Shown piece by piece: positions 23,135-29,897 of a DNA stretch of 49,503 nucleotides. Location of the stretch: contig DATIPQ010000031.1 in assembly GCA_035471785.1 (NCBI GenBank), positions 1-49,503 of the forward strand, written 5' to 3'. Source of the DNA: Acidobacteriota bacterium (GTDB lineage: Bacteria; Acidobacteriota; UBA6911; RPQK01; DATIPO01). How positions within the stretch are numbered: position 1 is the first letter of the stretch; each line of letters opens with the position of its first letter. The translations under genes and the position numbers were made by a program. The notes under the pieces were generated by a model. That model was not told where the DNA came from. It saw only the letters and a list, made by a program, of their open reading frames with translations, and did not search any database.

Positions 23135-23161
23135 GGCGGAAGGCGCATCCCTGCGGCGATG
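23135..23161 (+). repeat. REP-like unit
   Basis: A plus-strand copy of the unit ending GCATCCCTGCGGCGATG. The following 70 bp (AGGCGGCTGGCTGA, GAGGAC, GGGCTGCAT) resemble the DNA that follows the copy at 25355, so the full element is longer than the 27-bp core, about 100 bp. It lies between the ends of convergent genes. Confidence 0.65.
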
Positions 23162-23288
23162 GAGGGAAGGCCAGGAGGCGGCTGGCTGAAGAGGACTGGA
23201 CGGGCTGCATCACGCAGAGGTCAGCTCAGGAGGCGTCGGGTCACTTTTGCGGCGATTTCGATTGGGGACTCGAAGCGCTTAGCAGCAA

Positions 23289-24296
23289 TCAATCGAGCGC
23301 CACCCGTCGGCCCTGGTGCAGGCTCTTGGTGGCCGCCAGGGCTACCTTGAGAGCCTGTACGCCGTCGGCGATGGTGACAGGGGGAGGGGTGTCGGTGAGG
23401 ACGTTGCGGGCGAAGTTCTGCAGTTGCAGGGTGTAGGCATCGCGGAAGCGCTGGGGAAAGTAAGGGACGGTGTCGTGTGAGACCTGGTTTTCCTTGAGCA
23501 GCAGCATGGGCGTCTCACGCAGGTATCCCACCCGCACGGCTCCCTCCGAGCCCAGCACCTCGGTGAAAATGTCATAGGCGTAGACGCCCTTGCGGGAAAG
23601 ATCGATCACGCCCAGTCCCTGCTCGAATTCCAGCGTAACGATGGCATTGTCGATGTCGCCCACTTCGCCCAGCTCGGGATAGACCAGCACGCCTCCCGTG
23701 CTCTGGACGCGCCGCACCGGACCCATCAGCCACAGGGCCAGATCGAAGTCGTGGATGCCCATGTCGACGATCATGCCTCCGCTGTGGCGCGGATCGGCGT
23801 ACTCCACGCTGGGCCGGTAGGGGTCGCGCGAACTCGACTTGAAGAGGACCGGACGCCCGATCTCTCCCGCCTCGATCTTGTGTTTGGCGGCGGCGTAGCC
23901 GGGATCGAAGCGGCGCATGAATCCCATCTGGAAGAAGATGCCGCTCTTCTCCACCGTCTCCTGCATGGCCAGGGCCTGGTCGAGGGCGATGGAAAGCGGC
24001 TTCTCGCAGAAAACCGCCTTGCCCCGCGAAGCGCAGGCTTCCACCAACTCGGCGTGGGTGCTGGTAGGGGTGACGATGGCCACCGCGTCCACCTTGGGAT
24101 CGTCCAGCAATTGCAGCGGATCCCCGTAGCAACCGGCCACCTCGAAGGTCTCGGCGCAGCGCCGGGCTGACCCCAGGTGACTGTCGGCTACCGCCGTCAA
24201 GCGGGTCTCGGGAATGACTCCGGCCAAGTCGCGGGCGTAGACTTGCCCCAGCCGTCCGCACCCCAACAGTCCGACGTTGAGCTTCTTATCTGCCAT
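23289..24296 (-). CDS. Gfo/Idh/MocA family NAD(P)-dependent oxidoreductase (inositol 2-dehydrogenase-like)
   Basis: A 335-residue cytoplasmic enzyme. The Rossmann motif GLLGCGRLGQVYA (about 9-21), the catalytic-lysine EKP in AVFCEKPLSIA (about 93-103), and the C-terminal domain motif GGMIVDMGIHDFDLALWLMG are all present and match myo-inositol 2-dehydrogenases (IolG) and related scyllo-inositol/sugar dehydrogenases. AAGGAG lies upstream of ATG 24296. It follows the sugar-binding lipoprotein gene after a 9-bp gap, so the two are co-transcribed. Together they suggest uptake and oxidation of a polyol or sugar such as inositol; substrate is inferred. Confidence 0.86.
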   Translation of the reverse strand: MADKKLNVGLLGCGRLGQVYARDLAGVIPETRLTAVADSHLGSARRCAETFEVAGCYGDPLQLLDDPKVDAVAIVTPTSTHAELVEACASRGKAVFCEKPLSIALDQALAMQETVEKSGIFFQMGFMRRFDPGYAAAKHKIEAGEIGRPVLFKSSSRDPYRPSVEYADPRHSGGMIVDMGIHDFDLALWLMGPVRRVQSTGGVLVYPELGEVGDIDNAIVTLEFEQGLGVIDLSRKGVYAYDIFTEVLGSEGAVRVGYLRETPMLLLKENQVSHDTVPYFPQRFRDAYTLQLQNFARNVLTDTPPPVTIADGVQALKVALAATKSLHQGRRVALD

Positions 24297-24305
24297 GCCG
24301 GCTCC

Positions 24306-25241
24306 TTAAGGCGTGACGAGTTGGATGGGGACGGAGTTGTCGCGCTCGATCTCTTCTCCCCTCAGCAGAGCTACCGCTCTCTCCACGGCCAGCTTTCCCA
24401 TCTGAGAGGGGAACTGGGCCACCGAGGCCTGCATCTTGCCCTCTTGCATGGCCTGGCGGGCGTCCTGGACGGCGTCGAAGCCGATGACGGTGATCTGGCC
24501 CGTGCGTCCAGCCGCCTCGATGGCTTCGATAGCCCCCAGGGCCATCATGTCGTTGCAAGCGAAAAGAGCGTCGATCTCGGGATGGGCTTGCAGCATGTTC
24601 TGAAAGACGTTGAAGCCCTGGTCGCGCTCCCAGTTGGCGGGTTGGGAGGCCACGATCTCGACTTGGCTGCCGGCGATGGCTTCCCGGAAGCCGCGCAGGC
24701 GCGAGTCGCCGGTTTCGTGTCCGGGGATGCCTTCCAGCACCGCTACTTTGGCTTTGCCGCCGGTCAGCTCCACCAGGTGCCGGCCGGCGATGCGTCCGCC
24801 GTCGTAGTTGTCGGACCCGATAAAGGCGGCCGTCTGGGCGCCCTGGCTGGAGGCGGTGGGCTGGTCCAGGCGGGTGTCCAGGATGAGGACGGGAATGCCG
24901 GCGGCGTTGGCCTTGACCACGGCGGGCACGATTTCCTTGGAGCCGCTGGGGGTCAGGCAGATGGCGTCGACGTCGGTCTGGATCAGGTTTTCCACAATCT
25001 GCATTTGCTTTTCGACGTCCAGCTCGCGTTCCGCCGCCTGCACCACCAACTCCACGCCCAGGCGGTCGGCGGCTTCCTGGGCTCCCGCCTGCATATCGAT
25101 GAAGAAGGGATTGTTGAGGGTCTTGAGCACCAGCGCGATGCGGGTGCCCCGTTCCTGCTGGTCGGGACGGTTGCAGGCCGTCCAGGCCAGGGCCAGCAAT
25201 AGCACCGCGATCACTGTGACGATGAATGGGTATTTCTTCAT
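24306..25241 (-). CDS. Sugar ABC transporter substrate-binding lipoprotein (RbsB-like)
   Basis: A 311-residue protein. The N-terminus has a lipoprotein signal with Cys23 (LALAWTAC). The mature part is a type I sugar-binding protein of the ribose/galactose class: RIALVLKTLNNPFFIDMQAG, then AAFIGSDNYDGGRIAGRHL and LFACNDMMALGAIEAIEAAG. I chose ATG 25241, which starts the signal peptide; the longer frame upstream crosses a repeat element. It sits between a permease gene and an inositol-dehydrogenase-like gene on the same strand, so it is probably a polyol/monosaccharide receptor. No ATPase gene accompanies it in this window. Confidence 0.88.
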   Translation of the reverse strand: MKKYPFIVTVIAVLLLALAWTACNRPDQQERGTRIALVLKTLNNPFFIDMQAGAQEAADRLGVELVVQAAERELDVEKQMQIVENLIQTDVDAICLTPSGSKEIVPAVVKANAAGIPVLILDTRLDQPTASSQGAQTAAFIGSDNYDGGRIAGRHLVELTGGKAKVAVLEGIPGHETGDSRLRGFREAIAGSQVEIVASQPANWERDQGFNVFQNMLQAHPEIDALFACNDMMALGAIEAIEAAGRTGQITVIGFDAVQDARQAMQEGKMQASVAQFPSQMGKLAVERAVALLRGEEIERDNSVPIQLVTP

Positions 25242-25354
25242 GGCTGCACCTATGTGTACCTCAGTTCTCCCCCAAAAGCCAGCGGACTTGTCCGGATGGG
25301 CACGACGAACCCAGAAGGCAACCACCTCCCCTTTGGGCAGGCAGCCCCAGGTCT

Positions 25355-25381
25355 GGTGGGAGGCGCATCCTTGCGGCGATG
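25355..25381 (+). repeat. REP-like unit between transporter genes
   Basis: The core reads GGTGGGAGGCGCATCC then TTGCGGCGATG. Roughly 70 bp of trailing sequence resemble the trailing part of the 23135 copy. It occupies the 214-bp gap between the permease stop and the binding-protein start, an interruption of an otherwise tight transporter operon. Confidence 0.68.
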
Positions 25382-25455
25382 AAGGAAGGGGTACGAGGCG
25401 GCCGGCTGAGAGAGGACTTGGCGGGCTGCATTCCGCAGGAGTCGAGTCAGCCGCC

Positions 25456-26400
25456 TCATGAGCCGCCCCGGCGCTTCATGGCGGCGTCTACCAGGACGGC
25501 CACGATAATGACCGAGCCGATGATGATCTGCTGCACGTAAGAGGAGACATTGAGCAGGTTGAGCCCGTTGCGCAGCACCCCCATGATGAGGGCCCCGATG
25601 AGTGTTCCGCCCAGGTGGCCGATGCCTCCCATGAGGCTGGTGCCGCCGATGACGGTGGCGGCGATGGCGTCCAGTTCGTACATGATGCCGGCGGTGGGCT
25701 GGGCCGAATTGAGGCGGGCCGTCAGCACCACTCCCGCCAAGGCGCTCATCAGTCCCGAAATAGCGTAGACGGCGGTCTTGATGCGTCCCACCCGCACGCC
25801 CGAGAGGCGGGCCGCCTCTTCGTTGCCTCCGATGGCGTAGACGTAGCGTCCGAAGAGCGTGCGCGAGAGCAGCACGTGGAAAAGGGCGTAAACCGCCAGC
25901 ATCAAGAGGATGGGAAACGGCAGCGAGAACGTTTCCCCGGTGGCCACATGACGGAAGCCCTCTTCGAATCCCGAGATGGGGCGTCCGCCGGTGTAGACCA
26001 GGGCGGCGCCCCGAGCCGCGCTCATCATGCCCAGGGTGGCGATGAAGGGAGGCAGGCGCCCGGCCGTGATGAGCAGTCCGTTGACGGTTCCGGCCAGGGT
26101 TCCCACCAGGAGTCCGGCCGGCACCGCCAGCCAAGGGGAAAAGCCCTCGGCCAGCAGTCCCGCCATGACTACCGCCGCCAGGGCCAGGATGGATCCCACG
26201 CTGAGGTCGATGCCGGCGGTGATGATGACGTAGGTCATGCCAACCGAGATGATGGCGTTGATGGCGGTCTGCTGGAGCACGTTGACCAGGTTGGAAGGGG
26301 TCAGGAAGTAAGGAGTGGCCGCCCACATGGCCAGGCAGAGCAAGAACAGCCCCATGAGGGTTCCCAGCGAACGCGTCGGATGGAGCAATGAAGCCTTCAT
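25456..26400 (-). CDS. Ribose-type sugar ABC transporter permease (RbsC-like)
   Basis: A 314-residue protein with about eight to ten hydrophobic helices. Family motifs: FVTPSNL-like FLTPSNLVNVLQQ, then AIISVGMTYVIITAGIDLSV, IGGNEEAARLSGVRV (the ATPase-coupling EAA-like loop) and AAVIGGTSLMGG-like AATVIGGTSLMGGIG. The start is uncertain: ATG 26400 begins just before helix 1 but has no Shine-Dalgarno sequence; an ATG at 26433 is also in frame. It is first in a set with the binding protein and dehydrogenase; the ATP-binding subunit (RbsA type) is absent from the cluster. The PadR gene is divergent, 107 bp away. Confidence 0.86.
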   Translation of the reverse strand: MKASLLHPTRSLGTLMGLFLLCLAMWAATPYFLTPSNLVNVLQQTAINAIISVGMTYVIITAGIDLSVGSILALAAVVMAGLLAEGFSPWLAVPAGLLVGTLAGTVNGLLITAGRLPPFIATLGMMSAARGAALVYTGGRPISGFEEGFRHVATGETFSLPFPILLMLAVYALFHVLLSRTLFGRYVYAIGGNEEAARLSGVRVGRIKTAVYAISGLMSALAGVVLTARLNSAQPTAGIMYELDAIAATVIGGTSLMGGIGHLGGTLIGALIMGVLRNGLNLLNVSSYVQQIIIGSVIIVAVLVDAAMKRRGGS

Positions 26401-26462
26401 GAGCGATGCAGGGAAGGTAACACGGCGCACCATCCAGGAAAAGAGGTTGACTCGTCCCCCGG

Positions 26463-26495
26463 GGCTATGTAGAATGCGACACAGGCTATGTAGAA
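26463..26495 (+). promoter_or_regulatory. Tandem direct repeat, candidate PadR operator
   Basis: GGCTATGTAGAA occurs twice (26463-26474 and 26484-26495), 21 bp apart, two helical turns. The first copy reads ATGT-N8-ACAC, one base away from the ATGT-N8-ACAT pattern known for PadR-family sites. It lies 12 bp before the PadR start, consistent with autoregulation, and could also affect the divergent sugar permease. Confidence 0.55.
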
Positions 26496-26507
26496 AGGCA
26501 TAGAGCC

Positions 26508-26825
26508 ATGAACGAGGCAACCCGCATTACCTTCAACGGAGCCCTGGTGCTGCAGGCCCTGGCCTCAGGCTACCGCTACGGATTCGAGATCATGGACTAC
26601 ACGCGGCTGGCCAGCGGCACGGCTTATCCCATCCTGCGCCGCTACGAGGCGGCGGGACTGGTCGAGTCGCACTGGGAGGACACCTCCAAGGCCCACTCCC
26701 AAGGCCGTCCGCGGCGGCGCTATTACCAGTTGAGCGCTCAAGGCGAGAAGGCCCTTCGCCAGGCCACTCGCCGCATCCGGGCTCAGCAGCGCATCTTTCA
26801 GGGACTGGAGCCGGAATCCCGCTAG
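26508..26825 (+). CDS. PadR family transcriptional regulator
   Basis: A 105-residue winged-helix protein: VLQALASGYRYGFEIMDY, then SGTAYPILRRYEAAGLVES, and the wing GRPRRRYYQLSAQGEKAL. This is the short, single-domain form. PadR-orphan permease pairs are typical of Acidobacteriota, and the permease gene starts 11 bp downstream, so the regulator very probably controls it. Tandem repeats just upstream are a likely operator. No ligand-binding residues can be assigned. Confidence 0.9.
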   Translation: MNEATRITFNGALVLQALASGYRYGFEIMDYTRLASGTAYPILRRYEAAGLVESHWEDTSKAHSQGRPRRRYYQLSAQGEKALRQATRRIRAQQRIFQGLEPESR

Positions 26826-26836
26826 GTGGCCCAGCA

Positions 26837-29527
26837 ATGAAAAAGGCATCGTCACATCCGCTGGCCTTTCGAATAGGCCGGGCTTTCCTGGCCCTGGTGG
26901 CGCCTCTGGTGCCGCTCATCGAACGGCGCGTCTGGCGGGAAGAGTGGGAGAGCGAACTGTGGCACGGACTGCGCAAGCGCCCCTCCCGAACCTCCGCTCC
27001 CCGCGTCTGGCCTTACCTGCGCGGCTGCTGGAAAGATGCCTTGGAAGTGCGCCGCATCGAGCGGCGCCGCGCCGCCCACCGCCAGGGGCGCCCGCGGGGA
27101 TGGCCCGGACGGGTCGTCTCCGCCGCCATGAAAGGTTTTCCCATGATGATCAACGAGCTTCGCTTGGCCGCCCGGTCGCTGCTCAAGGCGCCTGCCCTGG
27201 CCGCTGCCGCCATACTCACCCTGGCTCTGGGCATCGGGGCCAACACCGCCATCTTCTCCGTCATCCACGGGCTTCTGCTGCGTCCTCTGGGCTATCCTGG
27301 AGCCGAGCGCATGGTGGTCGTCTCGACCTACAATCTCGAGCGTGGATTGGGCCCCATGTCGGTGGCCGGCCCTCGGCTGGCCCACTTGATGGAAGGAACG
27401 CGCAGCTTGCAGGCAGTCTCCGGCTATCAGCCCGACGAGCTCGATCTGACGGGGCTGGGCGAGGCCCGCCAGGTCCAGGCCGCCAGGCTTCTTTCCAACA
27501 TGACCGCCCTGCTCGACTTGCGTCCCCAGGCCGGACGCACCTTGACCCCGTCCGACTTTCAGCCCGAGGCACCTGCGGTAGTGCTGCTCACCGACGCCTT
27601 TTGGCGCAGCCACTTCGGCGCCTCTCCTCAGGCGGTCGGCAGCACCATCCGCCTCAACGGGCGGGAGCATACGATTGCGGGGGTGCTCAGGCCCGAGTTC
27701 GAATTGCCCCATCCGGCCGCGCTGGTCTTGCCGCTGCGCTTCAACCTGAGCCAGTTGGGGCAGGGTGAGCACACCAACTTTTACGTCACCATGGGACGTC
27801 TGCAGGCGGACGCCTCCCTGGCCATGCTGGACGAAGAGCTGCGGGCCTTCGACGCCGCCGAGGTGGAGAGGCAAGGACGCGACTTCGGCTTTACGCTGCA
27901 GGCCCAGGAGCTGCGCAGCTACGTTGTGGGTTCGACCCGCGATTCGCTGCTGGTGCTGTGGGCCGCCGTAGGACTGGTCTTGCTCATCGCCTGCGCCAAC
28001 GTGACCAATCTTCTTCTGGCCCGCTCGGCCCGCCGCCGCCGCGAGTCGACGGTGAGGGCGGCGCTGGGCGCCGGACGTTGGACCCTGATGCGCCAGTACC
28101 TGAGCGAAAGCCTGGTTCTGGCCCTGATCGGCAGCGCGGCGGGAGTGGCCCTGGCCCTATTGCTGGTGGCTCTGCTCAAAACCTTCAGTCCCCGCTTGCC
28201 CTACATGGAACACGTGGGCCTCAACCTCCAGGTGCTGCTCTTCACTTTGGCACTCACAGTGCTTTCGGCTTTGTTGGCCGGGCTGATACCGGCCTGGAAG
28301 GCCTCGCGGCCCAGCGGCTCGCTTTCACCCAACGCGCGTCAGGAGTTTCTCTCCCAACGCAGCGGACGGCTGCCCGCTCTGCTCAACGCCGTGCAGGTGG
28401 CGGTGGCCGTCACCCTGCTGGTGGGCGCCGGACTGCTCTTGCGCAGCTTTTGGCAATTGACCTCCGTCGACCCCGGATTCCGCTCCCGCTCGGCCCTGGC
28501 CGCCGGCATCGCATTGCCCTCCTACCGCTTCCCCGAGCCGGCCCGGCGCTTTCAACTCATGGAACAGATCGTGCGGCGCCTGCAGGACCATCCCGGCGTG
28601 CGTTCGGCTGCGGCCGCCCAGTTGCTGCCCATGGTGGGAGGCTGGTCGAAGATGCTGCTGCGGGATGAGGAAACGCCCGAGCACGTGGGCGAACTCACCG
28701 TCAGCGCCCAGGCCGCCACTCCCGGCTACTTCAGGACCATGGGCATCGGGCTGAGAGGACGCGACTTCCAATGGAATGATCGGGCCGACAGCCGCGAGGT
28801 GGTGATCGTGAATCAGCGCTTTGCCGAGATTTACTGGCCTGGCGAGGACCCGGTGGGGAAGGTGCTTCCCCGCTCCCAAAGCGAGATCGAGGTCATCGGG
28901 GTGGCTGATGACGTGCGCTTTTACGGGCTCGACAACGAGGTCGAGCCCACCTGGTATTTTCCTCTCCTGCAGAGCGACCGGGCGCCCTCTTATTTCCGCC
29001 TCGTCATCCTGCCCGAGCAGGGCAGCAGCGTGGGGGCGGCCGACCTGCGGGCGGCGGTGGCGTCTCTGGCCCAGGACGTACCCGTCGATGTCATCGGCAC
29101 CATGACCTCGGTCATCCGGCGTACCGTTTCCCGTCCCCGCTTCAACGCCTTGCTGCTGGCCTCTTTTGCGCTCACGGCGGCGCTTTTGGCGGCTATCGGC
29201 ATTTACGGCGTGCTCTCCCATTCGGTGACCTCCCGCCAGGCCGAGATCGGAGTCCGCATGGCGCTGGGGGCTAACACGCCGCGCATCCTGCGTCAGGTCA
29301 TCGGACAGGGCATGGCGCCGGTTCTGCTGGGCCTGGCGGCGGGCATCGCGGCGGCATTGGCTATCGGCGGAGTGTTGGCGGGCCAGCTTTTCGGCGTCCG
29401 GCCCCAGGACCCGGCCACTCTGACCGTCATACCCATCCTGCTGGCCGTGGTGGCCCTGGCGGCTTGTTATCTTCCCGCCCGCCGGGCATCCCGCATCGAT
29501 CCCGCCCGGTCTCTGAGAGCCTCCTGA
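26837..29527 (+). CDS. ADOP-type orphan ABC permease (duplicated FtsX/MacB permease)
   Basis: An 896-residue protein. Residues 1-105 form the cytoplasmic extension typical of PadR-linked acidobacterial permeases (ERRVWREEWESELWHGL). Then come two FtsX/MacB permease halves: helix 1 with LALGIGANTAIFSVIHG, periplasmic core, helices with LVLLIACANVTNLLLARSA and the coupling segment RRRESTVRAALGAGR; the second half begins near 520 (LNAVQVAVAVTLLVGAG) and ends with ALLAAIGIYGVLSHSVTSRQ then EIGVRMALGAN and a final LAACYLPARRASRIDP. It follows the PadR gene by 11 bp. No ATPase is adjacent; a separate ABC ATPase must energise it or it works mechanically. The MFP/ATPase/TolC unit at 36-40 kb lacks a permease and is a candidate partner. 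Confidence 0.93.
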   Translation: MKKASSHPLAFRIGRAFLALVAPLVPLIERRVWREEWESELWHGLRKRPSRTSAPRVWPYLRGCWKDALEVRRIERRRAAHRQGRPRGWPGRVVSAAMKGFPMMINELRLAARSLLKAPALAAAAILTLALGIGANTAIFSVIHGLLLRPLGYPGAERMVVVSTYNLERGLGPMSVAGPRLAHLMEGTRSLQAVSGYQPDELDLTGLGEARQVQAARLLSNMTALLDLRPQAGRTLTPSDFQPEAPAVVLLTDAFWRSHFGASPQAVGSTIRLNGREHTIAGVLRPEFELPHPAALVLPLRFNLSQLGQGEHTNFYVTMGRLQADASLAMLDEELRAFDAAEVERQGRDFGFTLQAQELRSYVVGSTRDSLLVLWAAVGLVLLIACANVTNLLLARSARRRRESTVRAALGAGRWTLMRQYLSESLVLALIGSAAGVALALLLVALLKTFSPRLPYMEHVGLNLQVLLFTLALTVLSALLAGLIPAWKASRPSGSLSPNARQEFLSQRSGRLPALLNAVQVAVAVTLLVGAGLLLRSFWQLTSVDPGFRSRSALAAGIALPSYRFPEPARRFQLMEQIVRRLQDHPGVRSAAAAQLLPMVGGWSKMLLRDEETPEHVGELTVSAQAATPGYFRTMGIGLRGRDFQWNDRADSREVVIVNQRFAEIYWPGEDPVGKVLPRSQSEIEVIGVADDVRFYGLDNEVEPTWYFPLLQSDRAPSYFRLVILPEQGSSVGAADLRAAVASLAQDVPVDVIGTMTSVIRRTVSRPRFNALLLASFALTAALLAAIGIYGVLSHSVTSRQAEIGVRMALGANTPRILRQVIGQGMAPVLLGLAAGIAAALAIGGVLAGQLFGVRPQDPATLTVIPILLAVVALAACYLPARRASRIDPARSLRAS

Positions 29528-29540
29528 GCCGGACTCTTCT

Positions 29541-29578
29541 CGAGACGGCTGGCCAGCCTCTCCCGGCCAGCCGTCTCG
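29541..29578 (+). terminator. Strong hairpin after the permease gene
   Basis: CGAGACGGCTGGCC (29541-29554) and GGCCAGCCGTCTCG (29565-29578) pair perfectly over 14 bp with a 10-nt loop, 14 bp after the permease stop. No U-tract follows. Its sequence resembles the trailing part of the REP-like elements elsewhere, so it may be part of that repeat, acting as a transcript end or a stabiliser. Confidence 0.5.
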
Positions 29579-29590
29579 CAGCACTGCCTC

Positions 29591-29752
29591 CATCGCCGCA
29601 AGGATGCGCCTCCCACCCGGCATGCACCATGGCCTTCGACCGGGTGAAAGGCGCCTCCCGGCACCCTGATTTCCGCTGTGAACGGAAGCCGAAGCCCCTC
29701 GTTCGGCACCCATGGTCCTTGACCGGATGGGAAAAGCATCCTTGCGGCGATG
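29591..29752. repeat. Pair of inverted REP-like units (29591-29617 minus, 29727-29752 plus)
   Basis: The two units face each other within the 370-bp gap between the permease and kinase genes. Between them a direct repeat of about 22 bp is visible (CCATGGCCTTCGACCGG, compare CCATGGTCCTTGACCGG), plus a small stem TTCCG-CTGTGAA-CGGAA. This is a BIME-like composite. No gene is credible in the gap; 29753-29897 shows nothing else beyond the kinase ribosome-binding site AGGA. Confidence 0.62.
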
Positions 29753-29897
29753 GAGGAAAGGCTGCAGCTTGCCGAGGAAGGCGGCCGGCTGTTATCGCAA
29801 AGCCCGCACGGGTGTGCCAGCCATCCAAATCTCCCCTTGGTGCGTCTAAGAGCAGAACAGGGAACCATTTGGGGCTGGAATACCGTAGGATGTGCAG

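Noticed and set aside
9428-29752. Repeated units as a possible CRISPR array
   Set aside because: Units are dispersed over 20 kb in both orientations, without regular spacers or cas genes.
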